DNA of 39,673 bases. It comes from Spinellus fusiger (Eukaryota; Mucoromycota; Mucoromycetes; Mucorales; Phycomycetaceae). Numbering within the stretch: position 1 is the stretch's first letter; every line of letters begins with the position of its first letter. The position numbers were made by a program, and so were the translations under genes. The notes beneath the pieces were generated by a model. The model did no database searches. It was not told where the DNA came from and was given only the letters and a program-made list of their open reading frames with translations. Of the stretch, positions 1-11,657 are shown one piece after another. The stretch lies in NCBI GenBank assembly GCA_025094145.1, contig JALLLS010000149.1, positions 1-39,673 of the forward strand, given 5' to 3'.

Positions 1-1029
1 ACACATGGCTATTTGATATATCTTCTTTATTATCGCCGGTTTCTGATTCTTCTTCACTCTCAAATACTCGAATAGTGACATCGTGAAATTGTGAAATAAG
101 ACTGCTATCAAACTGAAGAGGTGCTTGGATCATAGGGTTTGGATTCACTTTTAGTTGATGAGTGTCTACTTCTTCGAATTTGACAGAAATAGTAAGAGTG
201 TCATTGTCGAGATATTTGTGAATTTTTGCCATAGATATAAACTGTCGATGCCCCCTTCCAGTAGACTTTTCTATTAAATGTCACAGTTAAATTCAATTGT
301 GATTATTAGTCATTTGTCTACCTAAATCATAGGGATTTTTAATTCATACCAGCAGTTGATTAATGTGTATTCAAGTATACCATGTCATAGAAAATGTCAT
401 CTTACTTCTTACTAAAGACTCAAGGGTAGATTCTGTAGGTGGCATTATAGCAATCTCAGCTTTAACATTAAGCTTCAATTTGTTACTGTTTCCTGTTAAT
501 AATGTTCCTCCACAATTCAAGTAGATTCTAACATGCTATTGTGGTAATCAAGTTGAATTATTAAACAAAGACAGTACTTTATTACTTGTTCTTGATAGAA
601 TACCTCTTTATTATTATGCATTTCTTTGTTTATCTATCAAGTGTATATGTTAAATTGGTAATACAAATGAAGAACCATCGTTTGGTTTATTTGTTTGTCT
701 ATTTCTTACCTTAAGGTACCTATAGACATATAGTTAATACTTTTGTTTGACATGAAACAATCATTATGAAAAAGAAACGTATACTAGGATAAAGTATATG
801 CAATGCATTGTATTATTAGCTTACCATCGATAGTTTCTTCCTTTAAAATATGGACTGTGTACTTCGGAACCTTCTGGGATATCTGACCATCCAAGAACTG
901 ACCAAATGTAACGATGCTTTTCAGGTGCAATTGTCCCTTTAGTTATAGTACCTTATAGAATATTTAAATAATTGATGACTTGCTACAGTAGACTATGTCT
1001 GAACATTGACTTTGCTTATACTTACTCAT
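1..1029 (-). CDS. MATH-BTB (SPOP-like) protein, 5' part, possibly broken
   Basis: Partial gene running off the left edge. Exons read on the minus strand are 1029-1026, 951-825, 527-413 and 265-<1. The first exon carries only four coding bases (ATGA) before a GTAAGT donor, and joins in frame to exon 2. Exon 2 has the start of a MATH domain (IPEGSEVHSPYFKGRNYRW), exon 3 its middle strands (KLKLNVKAEIAI), and exon 4 its end (GHRQFIS, then YLDNDTLTI) followed by HDVTIRV, which looks like the first strand of a BTB/POZ domain. Proteins with this layout are substrate adaptors of Cullin-3 ubiquitin ligases. Oddity: joining the only good donor (825) to the only good acceptor (527) makes a TGA codon exactly where the MATH domain should continue after its conserved Trp. 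The gene may be a pseudogene, or the junction may be unusual. Confidence 0.7.
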
Positions 1030-1086
1030 ATTGAAAAGAAGGAAAGAAAAAGGTAAATGAGCAGAATAGGATTGTTTATTATTATA

Positions 1087-1113
1087 TAGTCACGCACAAT
1101 TGAATTTAACACT
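1087..1113 (+). repeat. Left terminal inverted repeat of Tc1-like element
   Basis: Matches the reverse complement of 2407-2433 at 23 of 27 positions, with a shared uninterrupted core CAATTGAATTTAA. Preceded by TA. Confidence 0.85.
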
Positions 1114-1192
1114 TGCCTAAATTTTAATAAAAAAAACCTTTTTTTTTGCATAAAACTCTTATTCTTTCCAAATCTTATTAATCCAACATAAC

Positions 1193-2263
1193 ATGTCAGA
1201 TAGATATTCAGAAACTCACACTCGTGAAGAATAGGATAAAGTAGAAGATAAAAAGCTATGGTACATTTATTACTAGTTTAAGGCTGGATTAGAATTGAAT
1301 GTCACTCCAAGCGTAGTTGAGATGAAAAAGCCCACAATTCAGAATAGTATTAGAAATATCAAAGAACGTGGGTCACCATTGCATTTAAAGAGTCATGGAA
1401 AACATAAAAAAAAAGTCAGTGAGATGGACCTCAGACACCTGGAAAAGGTCATTAGAGAGGACCCATTTGCCTCATATAATCAGTTGAAATTGGAAATGTT
1501 GAGGATTCAGGTTGATGTATGTAGAAACACCATTATCAGTTACTACAATCAGTTAGAGTTTGGATCTATTTCTGTAGACCACAAGCCAGCCTTCACTGAA
1601 AAACACAAGGAGAAACGGCTTTGTTGGGCTAAAGAACATGTTAATTGGACAAACAATCAATGGAAAGGCGTCATCTGGTTTGATGAGTCCAGGTACACCG
1701 TGAAAGGGAACGATGGAAGTGCCTGTGTCATCAGAAAAGTTGGAGAACGTTATGATCTTAATCATAATGTTCCAACAACGAAGTTTGATGGTGGTAGTGT
1801 GATGCTTTGGAGCTGTATTTGGGAAGGTGAATTTGGCTCATTAGTCGTTGTTAATAGCAGTGTAAACCAAGACAAATATATCAAAATTTTGGCTGGTGAG
1901 TTCCATCCTTGGTTTATGGAATTGCATCAGAAATATAACAGTGAGTTCCTGTTACAAGAGGAGGGTGTTATCTGTCCTACTTGGGTTTATGCTAGAGGGT
2001 GGAAAGAGACACATCAAATTAAGGGCTTTGAGTACTATCCCACACAAAGTCCTGACTTGAGCCCAATTGAACACATCTGGTGAGCCTTTGAAAGACAAAT
2101 GGAAGAAAGAAGGGTATCCATTACCAATGTTGGAAGTTTGAAGGCTCTACTTGCAGAGGAGTGGGAGAGGGTTGGTGTTGAACTTGCACAACGATTAGTT
2201 CTGAGTATGACAGATAGATGCCAGGCTGTAATTGATGCCAAAGGAGGCCATACGAAATATTAA
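1193..2263 (+). pseudogene. Tc1/mariner transposase, three nonsense codons
   Basis: A single frame from ATG 1193 to TAA 2261-2263 (357 codons) reads as a DDE transposase but is interrupted by TAG at 1232-1234, TAG at 1274-1276 and TGA at 2081-2083. Visible family landmarks are GVIWFDESRY (first catalytic Asp), a GGSVMLWS block, and SPDLSPIEHIW near the end (third acidic residue). The second Asp region, normally a D-N-A-P-x-H type motif after a Gln pair, is replaced by EEGVICPTW, so the catalytic triad is lost. The stops are consistent with single C-to-T or G-to-A changes of Gln or Trp codons. The longest open piece starts at 1295 with no ATG. Confidence 0.85.
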
Positions 2264-2406
2264 TTATATTATTATTATTTTATTTTCTATAATTAAAGAT
2301 GTTGAGCTTTATTGTGTGAAAGTTTGAAGCTTCTATATCAAATGTGGAGTGTTTTATCTAATGTTGAACATATCCTAAATATTTCATGCTGATATTAATT
2401 CTCAAA

Positions 2407-2433
2407 AGTATTAAATTCAATTGAGTGTGACTG
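2407..2433 (-). repeat. Right terminal inverted repeat of Tc1-like element
   Basis: Partner of the left inverted repeat at 1087-1113 and followed by TA at 2434-2435. Confidence 0.85.
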
Positions 2434-2649
2434 TAGAATAGACTACCAACTTTTTATATAAAGACACATTTCTCTGTGCTGGAAATTCTTAATTTCACAA
2501 AACGACTGCATTATTCTAAACATTATCTGCTGTCTATTTCTACCAAAGAAAGGAAATGAAATAGAACTCAATCCACAGTAGAGAATAGCAGTCCTATTTA
2601 CTATGTGACAGTCTTTTTGCTCTCACAGCCCTTGAACAGGGTTTTGGCC

Positions 2650-4643
2650 ATGTCCACTATTGAAAACGAAGAGTAAGTAGAGCTATCTTTCTTCTGACTC
2701 AATAGTCTACTAGCACCGTTAAGCTTGTTCTGCAATTCCTACAAGAAAATAACCTACAAAGAACACTGAGTGCACTTGAGGAGGAGTCGGATATCACCCT
2801 AAACACGGTCGACAGCAAAGAAACGCTGACACAGGATATACAGAATGGAAGATGGGATACTGTTCTTAAACAAGTCAACAGTCTTCAGCTTCCTTCTGAA
2901 GTACTCACAGATCTCTATGAGCAAGTATGTCTCTATGTCTATGCCTATATTTGTATCTGTGACTATAGACAAAAGGCACGGGTGCAAAGATACATTGACT
3001 TATCTTACGACAGATTGTGATTGAATTATTGGAACAAAAAGAAAAAGGAACAGCTCGTGCTATCATGTCGGAAACAGAGCCTATGCGATGGATGAAGTTT
3101 AATGAGCACGAGAGGTTTATGCTGATAGACAGTCTTTTTACTCAGCCAAAAGATATGTACGCGCAAGAAGCCAAAGAAGCAAAGCGTAAAAGAATTGCAA
3201 AAGGTGATTTCTCATTTCTCCACTGTGCTTTAGAAGGATGTGCACTCATACAAACACATGTAGATCTTATAGTGCATGTTTCTGTTTTGTCTCCTTCTCG
3301 TCTATTAACTTTACTTGGTCAATGCTTAAAATGGCAGCAACAACAGGGACTCTTGCAGTCTGATATAGCCTATGACTTATTCCGTGGTATGGCTCATATA
3401 CAAAAGACAGAAGAAGATGCTTCTGTGACCAAGCCCTATCTATCTATCAAAGTGAGTCTGTGCTACCTATATATAAAGAGGAAATAATATTAGCAGAAGG
3501 ATTGACTTTGTAATAGTTTCCAGGAAAAAAGACCTATGCAGAATGTGCTGTTTACTCTCCTAATGGTCAATACTTGGCTACTGGTACTGTGGATGGGTTT
3601 ATAGAGATATGGAATCACCTTACAGGAAAACTACGCAAAGATCTACCTTACCAAGCAGAGGTAATAAATAACAAGAGAGGAAAAACAAATCAATAACAAC
3701 TCATGAATTCCTTTGTCTTTCTTTCGTTCTAGGATTCATTAATGGCTATGGACAATGCAGTACTGTGTCTTGCCTTTAGTAAAGACAATGAGCTTCTAGT
3801 CTCAGGATCCACTGATGGAAAAATAGCGGTACTGGCTTTAGGATAAGAGACAGAACACTAAACCCATCGATTCTAGGTATGGAAGGTACAAACAGGCGTT
3901 ACTCAACGCAGACTGTCTTCAGCTCATAGTCAAGGCGTCACTTCTGTCTGCTTCAACAAAGACGGAACACAAGTATTGAGTGGCAGTTATGATCATAATA
4001 TAAAACTACACGGTCTGAAATCAGGAAGGACCCTCAAGGAGTTCCGTGGCCATTCGTCTTTTGTTAACTCTGTTGCCTTTTCAGCCGACTACAGTCGTGT
4101 CTTGAGTGCCAGTAGTGATGGTACTGTCAAGGTAAAAAATAAAATAAAAAAACATTTGGGATCATTGGACACCTTCTCACTACTACATAGATATGGGATA
4201 CCAAGACAACCTCCTGTCTTCATACTATCACACCTCATACAAGCATGACACTTGCAAAGAGTGCCTTGAACCCAATAGGAGGCATGGGCAGCCAGACAGT
4301 GCAGTCCATTTTGCTTGTTCCCAAGAACTCAGATCAAGTCCTCGTATGTGTTCGAAGCAATACATTGTATATTATGACTACCCGTGGCCAGATTATCAAG
4401 ACCTACTCTCACCACAAAAAGACAGGATCAGACTTTGTATGTGCAGCTATGTCACCCCAAGGCGAGTTTATCTATGGTGTGGGTGAAGACCGTATGCTTT
4501 ACTGCTTCCAGGCAATGACAAGTAGCTTATTAGGAGAGATTCATATTGGAGAAGCAGAGGTGAATGGCATTGCTGGTCATCCCTTCTCTAATATTCTTAC
4601 TTCTTATGATGAGAGTGGCCATGTATATTTTCTCAAAGCATGA
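2650..4643 (+). CDS. SMU1: SMU1 WD40-repeat spliceosomal protein
   Basis: Exons 2650-2672, 2714-2924, 3014-3203, 3273-3451, 3517-3660, 3733-3828, 3877-4131 and 4191-4643 give 516 aa, close to the 513 aa of animal SMU1. The N-terminal part is a LisH/CTLH module ([37 protein letters not shown]), followed by the conserved [20 protein letters not shown] segment and a WD40 propeller (DGFIEIW, DGKIAVW, the [20 protein letters not shown] stretch, DGTVKIW). SMU1 works with RED in spliceosome activation and alternative splicing in the nucleus. The 69-nt intron 3204-3272 is a multiple of three and open in frame, so retention would insert 23 residues; removing it restores the family length. The gene ends 57 bp from the convergent MFS gene. 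Confidence 0.95.
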
Positions 4644-4700
4644 TGAATTAATAACTGTATTATACTATTTACATAAGGGATTTGCATTGTCCTTTTGTTC

Positions 4701-6649
4701 TTAATCCTCTTCCAAGTGAATATGTCCTCTTCTTCTTCCTCCACTCCATCGCGGAACAGCCCTTCCAATGCCCCGTGCATGCTGAACCCACTTGTGCAGT
4801 CCTAATCCCATACGATAGATCCATCGCATCAGATCACTCAGTCCACATCGAGTGTTTGTTTCCAGATAAAGTTCTAAGCTAAAGCTAGTCAACAGGGTAG
4901 CAGCATAGAACATCTGATTGGCACCATAACGATCGTATAGGACACCAGCCATAAGACTACCAAGCCCAGCGCCCACACCAGCATACATGGCTGCTAGTAG
5001 ACCTATTCACTTGTTTCTTAGTAAACATGAACACTCTTTTATGAATACTCTTACCTTGAGAAGTAGCCTGAAGGGAGGGAGGGGCCAATTCATCTGCCTG
5101 AACAACACCTGCACCCCATAAAGCAGAGAAAGCAATGCCTACATGGATGTATAAGTTCTCTTGTTTCTCTCTCTTATTCTCTCTCTTTTTTGTCTTTTAC
5201 CATTCAACAAGTGAAGTCCAAGGGCAATCGTTGCACCTGTAGGGCCTTTAGGCAGCAGAGTATAAGAAAAGATGCGAACAATGGTCAAGACATGACCGAG
5301 AATAATAAGGCTTTTGATGCCAAAATGACGAATCAACTGGAAGATGAGTGTGTGTTTCATTTTCACTGCTACTTACATCCCGAGAATAAAAGAAAAACAG
5401 TAATTCTGTCATTGAGCCTACCAACCCTGTAAGCCCAACAATAGAGGAACTAGCACCCAAATCCTGTTTCAAGAAGATAAACAAGAAGCTCACCACCATA
5501 TTGAGAGAAGCCCCCATCAGCATCATTGTCAAGAAGAATGAAAATACAGGAGGCTGTGTTAGTAGCTCAATAATGGTGGTGGGCACGGCTATAGAAGAAG
5601 TATCTGCCCCAGCAACATGGACAGAAGAGCGACGGCGGTGAAGAGGAGGGTTGGAGAGATTCACAGCTTCAATGATACTTGACTCGGTGGCAAACTGAAT
5701 AAGGCGCTGGATCTCATTCTCCCTCACTTGTGGTAAATGAGTATCTGAGTAGTTGTCTTCATAGGCGTCATAATCTATTTGAAACTCTCGGATCTTTCTT
5801 GGTCCCTTGAATTTAGGCTGAGACCCACGCTGTCTTTGTTGGGATGGCACTGTGCTTGTACTGGCAGAAGACAACATCAATAGACTGTCACTGTCTTCTA
5901 CTTGAGCTCTTGTCATTTTTAGATGGTTGGGTGCTATTTTTTCAGGCTTGAATTGGGTATTGCCTGCCACAAGAATAAAGCAGACAGCGGATAAGGCATA
6001 GACATAGAAGATAGCATTCATGTTGTTGGTCCAGTCTGTGATGAAGCCTACGAGAGAAGAAGCTACACCAAATGCAATAGAACCAAACATACGCTGACGG
6101 CCTAGATAGCCCATGAGACACTCTCCTCACACGATAAACAGATATGCATGGGAATGTTCCTACCATATTGATCTTTGTTAGGTCCTAGAATCTTAAGAAC
6201 TCCACCATCTACCAAAGGACCCACAGGCACACCGAAAAAAGCAAAGCAGACAGATGTGATAGTCACCAAGGTCACAGTCAGCTTGCTTTTCTCTTCTTTC
6301 TCCATTCCCTGCACAACAATGATGATTCCCATAACACTCACTATGGTTATTGTAGCCAAGGTATGGATAATGCACATGATATAACGATGTGTTTTTGTTT
6401 TGTCAGCAATCGTAGTCCATAGTGGACAGGCAATAGCAGATATAAAGGGTGCTATCGTCATGAAGTGATTGTTTATCTCATTGTTCCTGTCTGGTGATAA
6501 GGTCACATCTTACCAATAGCCACAAGCAAGCCAATCTGATCACTCTTCAGGCCCAGTTGTGAGGAATAGAACAGAGCCAAATATACAGGTGCAGAGCCTT
6601 GGCATGCAAATAGAAAGGTGTAAAGAAGCTTGGGTGAGAGATATGGCAT
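4701..6649 (-). CDS. Major facilitator superfamily transporter (MFS_1-like/MFSD6-like)
   Basis: Six exons, 6649-6514, 6451-6164, 6101-5377, 5336-5201, 5138-5055 and 5002-4701, join in phase to 556 aa. The start MPYLSPKLLYTFLF is followed by a first membrane segment, then PLWTTIADKTKTHRY (loop after helix 2), YGRQRMFGSIAFG after helix 4, a long hydrophilic central loop (Ser/Gln-rich, with RRRSSVHV) and a second hydrophobic half ending in YAGVGAGLGSLMAGVLYDRYG. The GRQRxxGSI motif and unequal halves fit the MFS_1-like family, related to MFSD6. The substrate is unknown. Expected in a cell or organelle membrane with about 12 helices. The C-tail is basic (GGRRRGH). Confidence 0.87.
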
Positions 6650-7093
6650 TGGAATGCTGCTTCTCAACAACAGAAAGTGAGAAAATCAATAACAAGAGAA
6701 GAGGAACCTGACACGTAGTGTGGAGTTTATAACACTCCTCGTGATTTTAAATGAGTATAGAGTGGACATGTATGCTAGCTAACATTGAGCAAGGTCACCT
6801 GAATTTCATACAGTATAACTAAGACACAATGAGAAGAGATATACTAAGTGGTTTAAAGGATGCTGTTGCCTCAGGCCCTATAAATTAAAGAAACAAGAGA
6901 TTAGCGAATTGTAAAAACAAAATAAAAACAGCTATCAAATGATGAGTTTAGGTTGAAGCATTTATGATAAGCTGTAATGTATGTGAATGCAGTTGATGTA
7001 TCTTTTAAATTATAAAAGTACAACAGCCTGTATTGGAATTTGTACCTTTTGGTGGTTATTTCTTCTAATTTTTTATCTATTCTTTCTGAACTA

Positions 7094-7159
7094 AAGATGT
7101 TATGCAGCCAACAAGATGTTATGCAGCCAACAAGATGTTATGCAGCCAACAAGATGTTA
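7094..7159 (+). repeat. 19-bp tandem repeat, about 3.5 copies
   Basis: The unit AAGATGTTATGCAGCCAAC occurs three times exactly head to tail (starts 7094, 7113, 7132), followed by a partial fourth copy. Confidence 0.95.
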
Positions 7160-7744
7160 ATGAAGTAAAGAAAATATAACATGCTTATAGAATCAATCTA
7201 GAGTTCTTACATGTGTTTAGTTTTTATAGGAGACTATAGCAAGTTATCCAGGTGCAAATCCTACCAGATGAATGACAATAAAGAGAAAAGGCATGCGGAA
7301 AATGTTAAATAAAGAAAGATTCAAACTCTATCTTCTCAATGAATTCAAAACATCGAGTCTGTGTCCTGAGTGCAAGTTCTCACCTTTGGAAATATTTAAA
7401 CATGTCAAGAACCCCAGGCCCTATTAATGAACAAAAATACTCCAAGTTAAATGTCATGGTCTTCTTAATCATATATATATATATATAAGACTCATCTTTC
7501 TTTCCCTTCAAATAGGTGTTCAAACCAAAACTGTATGAAGAACAAGACATTGAGGCTTTGGAATCATGATCTCACTACTACATTGAACTCTAGACATAGT
7601 CTGTTATCTCAAAGTGAAAATGGTACCCACCCAAAGTACTCTTGTAGATATAACAAAAGAAAGCATAACACAAATGATACACCTAGAACCAAGAAAAGAT
7701 CCTAGCCTTCTTGACACACATTCTACTTGATGATGTTCTCTTCA

Positions 7745-7885
7745 TTGTAGAGCTGCTATAAGATGGTTATAGGGTTGTTATAAAGTGATTGTAGAGCTAT
7801 TTAAGGTTCATGATTTGGTCATTACAGAGTGATTACAGGCTCATCATAAGGTGGTTATAGTGATTATAAATTGATTAGAGTAATC
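7745..7885 (+). repeat. Degenerate short repeats (GTTATA / GATTATAG type)
   Basis: Loosely repeated 10-14 bp units containing GGTTATAG, GTTATAAAGTGATT, GATTACAG and GATTATAAATTGATT. Too diverged to define a consensus by eye. Confidence 0.45.
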
Positions 7886-8250
7886 AAAGATATTCTCTTT
7901 CTTTTTTTTCTTTCTTTTTCATCATGTCAAATGGTAAACATACTCAACACTGAAATTCATAATAAGAGAATCATACATATATTCAACCATGGGATTATAA
8001 AATTATAGTCAGCTTGATACTATACCATGTATATCATATCACAAGAGAGATGTATGTGGAATGGGAGGAACCTATAGGGTAAATATACAGTGGTTTATGG
8101 CATACTATTTTCATGTCATTCTTTGTTTGTCATACAATCTATCTATAAATAAGACACTTAAACTTGAATGATATAGACAGCTTGCTAATAAAACAGCAAC
8201 TCTTATTACTTACAACTTTGAAGAACAGGTAAAGAAAGAAAAAGAAAATT

Positions 8251-8269
8251 GTGTGTGTGTGTGTGTGTG
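8251..8269 (+). repeat. TG dinucleotide microsatellite
   Basis: About nine TG units in the spacer upstream of the gene starting at 8323. Confidence 0.9.
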
Positions 8270-8322
8270 AAAATAAAGAGTAGACCTCACTCTATTGAAT
8301 TAAACGTTTATTCTTCTCTATC

Positions 8323-11300
8323 ATGCCTATATATTTAATTGTATTTGAGAACAACAGTACTTTGATATCAACGGAGAAACCTATAAAAAGTGTAATATAT
8401 CGTATGTCATAAAATCGATCAAGATAACCTGGAAGAGAAATAATAATAATAATGTGTTAACGCCTTTAACAATGTTTATGACATAGTCAAATCAAAATAG
8501 TGCAATGTCTTTTCCCTATTCTTGTTTGTGATATAAACTACTTTATTCATTGGTGTACTAACCTATTTTTCTATATATTATTCAGAACAAATATCGTTTC
8601 TATGTTTCTAAAGAATTCTATACCTACAACACTAGACAGTCGCACCAATCAATCTCCAGACCATGCATAAAAAACATACCTCCCAACTGTGTCGAATCTT
8701 ATTTACGCCATCGTAGAAAGAAGGAACTGAGAAATACACTAGAACCAAAAAGAAAAAATATTTACGAACCCAACGGACTGAATATCAATAGACATTTTCT
8801 GAAAGAAAGAATGCAGGCACAAAAAACACACAAAAACACCTCTGCAAACTCTGCTGTTCAAACCAATGAGATATTCTCAATAGAAAAACATGTTCAAACA
8901 AACGAGAAGATTCAAGTTGAAAAATGCATTCAAACAGAAAAAGTGGTTTGGGCTGAAAAGGAAGATCATAAAAAGAAATACTATATTACTGTACAATTTT
9001 CATCAGACATTATGTATCCCATAGATTTCCTATATCAATGGAACCCAATAACATTTGAATATGAAAACCATATCAAGTCAATAGAAATAAGCACAGGATC
9101 CTCTTGTACTTACATTGATAAGGTGCGTTTGTGAATTGATAAATAAGGCTAAAGCAAACAAACTCATTTTTATCAATTCTATAGAAAGTCTATGTTAGAA
9201 GTGATAAACAAGAAGCTGCTGTTGAGGCTTATAAACGACTAAAAGCACTGGAGAGTATTTATGTAATATAATTATATTGTCATCTAAAAAAAAGAGGAAT
9301 TATTCATCCTGTAATTTTTTCCTTAGAAAACTAAACAGAGTAATACCACTAAATTGATATGCATACATTATCCTGTGGTATCTGATCGGTACGGATTATT
9401 TTTCTGCAACATCAAACGCTATGCCCATAAAAATGGTATCCAAAGGCTTCAATACCAGAAATATTATATCTATATTCTCTTGGCAGTATTCAAAGATAAA
9501 ATGGGGGAACTATTGCCACCAAAAGACATGCTGTTTGAGATCAAAGACATAAAGGAACACCTTTCTATGAAACAAGAGATACTACCAACAAACATTTACA
9601 AAGACTCGCTTCTTGAACCACCTCTAACTGATGTTCCTAGTCACTCTAAAAGAAATTCAGTTACTCCTGATGACTCAGAGAAAAGCAAGAGAGTCAAAAT
9701 AAATCAGGAAATGGAATATGAAACAACCGTGAGATATACAAAAAGACCAGCTGCTACTTATGTAAAAAAAAACGATGACGCCCCAGTCAATAGGATCAAA
9801 GAATCAGATACATTTGAGAATTCTATTTACTCAGAAATAGAACCGACTTCTCCAATTTTAAGCCAGTCTAAGGATGCTGAGACACCTCATCATTTATCAT
9901 TTTGTGGGGCACACAAGTTGTAAGTGTGGTAGTTAGAATAAAATGCATAGAGTTAGTCAAGGGGTAATATGAGGACTACAAACTTGATTTAAACAATTGT
10001 ATTTATTAGAATTACTGAATATAACCTTGGACATACAATCAATGCACTTAGTAAAGGGTAACTCTCTCTATATATTTGTTTTAAAGGGAGTTTTTTTATT
10101 ATTCTGAATGAATACTTTGATATCTATTAACATATCTATAAAAAATATTAGTTTGAATCTTGCACAGTATCATAAAGGAAAAGTCAGTTTGGTGGCAAGG
10201 TAGACGAATCCAAAGAAATATAGTCTCCATCAGTATTGATGCATTGACTCAAGTGACTCATTGATAGGTTTGGAAAGGTCTTATGGACCAATGTACAGCC
10301 CCACGTACAGAAAAAAATATGGGAAGATGTAGATATCACAGAAAGAACAGTAGAAAGTCACCAGGCTCAGTCTCTATTCAACCCTAAGTAAGTTTATGAA
10401 TAGGCTGGTACTACTCCATAGTTACTGTTTTTTTTCTAATAAAGTTTTCCTTATCGAATTGTAGTATTAGCGTGATTCGTTTTGCTTTAATTTATTTATT
10501 TAACTCCATACCAAAGACACAGTGCCATTATAGCGTGTATGAAATATATGCTAGAGTGAGAAACCGTTCCGATCTTCCGTACACTTCAGTTATCATCTAC
10601 GTAGAATATGACACCTCCAATCTATTAAAAGTAGCAACATTACCTGAGAAAATAACAGACATTCAATGGATAGTCCTCGAACGGTAAACTTATATATAGA
10701 AAATATCAAGAGAGATAAAAGCACTAACAGGGTCATAAGAAAACTTGACTTTCAAATATCCCTCACAACTCAATCCTTATGTGAGGCCAATAGTGAGCCC
10801 TACATTTCTTTTCAGGAGAGAGTGTTTACAAGGTAATGTTAGTGTGTCTCAATGCTATATTATCAGTAAGATAAATTGATAATATTAACACTGTTTTCTT
10901 TTTGACATTTTCTATAAATATAAAAGTGCTTCCAGCTCATGTATTTCCTATAAAAATATTCCTGATCGAGTGATAGTGGATACCATCTGTCTGAAACACA
11001 CAGATCAACACAACATGCACTACCCATTTATCATCAACATTGTGGAAACTGAAGAGCTTGTATTGGAACCTCAACACAATACTAATACAATACTTGCTAA
11101 ACCTTGCTCAAACCAAGTCAAGAGGGAGATAGAGGTAATTATTAGATAGATTCATAGATATAAAAAGATGGGTACTATGACTAATGAACATTGCTGCTTT
11201 TGCTTTTTTCTTTTGTATCCATGTTTAATTAATTAATTAATTTAAAAAAACAGGTTTCTTGTGCTTTACACAATAATGTATTTAAAGACAACCTGTACTT

Positions 11301-11355
11301 GCCTATAGGAAAGATGGCTTCTTGGACATTAAATGACATTCTGAATGGACACTGA
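8323..11355 (+). CDS. Uncharacterised 11-exon protein (possible KH-like RNA-binding region)
   Basis: Exons 8323-8391, 8586-9122, 9185-9262, 9327-9919, 10010-10057, 10152-10199, 10268-10387, 10465-10683, 10731-10832, 10927-11134 and 11254-11355 join in phase to 707 aa. I do not recognise the family securely. The N-terminal third is basic (LRHRRKKELR, PKRKNIYEP) with a string of VQTNE/IQTEK-type motifs. It is followed by KVYVRSDKQEAAVEAYKRL, which has the look of a KH-type strand-helix unit, then a charged Ser/Thr-rich linker. A conserved-looking block YHKGKVSLVARRFGKVLW is assembled from two exons and recalls fungal proteins with a domain downstream of KH repeats; that is inference. Beta-rich segments follow to the end (LPIGKMASWTLNDIL). 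The first exon and ATG are the least certain part. Confidence 0.68.
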
Positions 11356-11657
11356 AGAAAAAGCAAAATTATTCACTGACTATGTCAATTATATTCTACT
11401 ATTAATAGAGAAAATTCAATCCATGTCTTAGCTACAAAAAGAAAAAGAAAAAGACTTTCTTTGCATCTAAAATTTGCACAAATTATATTTTCATCATGAA
11501 CAATAAAAAAAATACATTAAATGAATAAATGAAATAGTCTCAACAAGACGTATTCATTTGTGCATAGTCAGGTAGATACATGGACTCGATGAGTGTGCAA
11601 GTACGTAATATTATAGGAAGATAATGTGTGGAGGGATATGTTTTAGTAGCATGAAAA
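11356..11657. other. Convergent 3' spacer
   Basis: Separates the stop codons of the unknown plus-strand gene and the minus-strand CLASRP-like gene. AT-rich; contains an AATAAA-type run near 11500 that could serve as polyadenylation signal on the plus strand. No other feature seen. Confidence 0.5.

Larger units (their letters stand above)
1087..2433 (+). mobile_element. Tc1/mariner-like DNA transposon, inactive
   Basis: A 1347-bp element bounded by imperfect terminal inverted repeats (27 bp, 23 matching) and flanked on both sides by TA (1085-1086 and 2434-2435), the target duplication typical of the superfamily. The right end begins with CAGT read inward, as in many Tc1 elements; the left has TAGT. 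It holds one broken transposase reading frame. It lies between the MATH-BTB gene and SMU1. Confidence 0.88.
6650..8322. other. Intergenic region without a recognisable gene
   Basis: AT-rich spacer between the divergent starts of the MFS gene and the unknown gene at 8323. No ORF with coding character was seen. It contains a 19-bp tandem repeat (7094-7159), a short TA run (about 7472-7488), degenerate GTTATA/GATTATAG-type repeats at about 7745-7885, and a TG run at 8251-8269. Confidence 0.6.

Noticed and set aside
3203..3233. 30-nt intron in SMU1 (donor GTGATT, acceptor CTTTAG)
   Set aside because: Too short for splicing; the 69-nt alternative ending at 3272 restores the family sequence.
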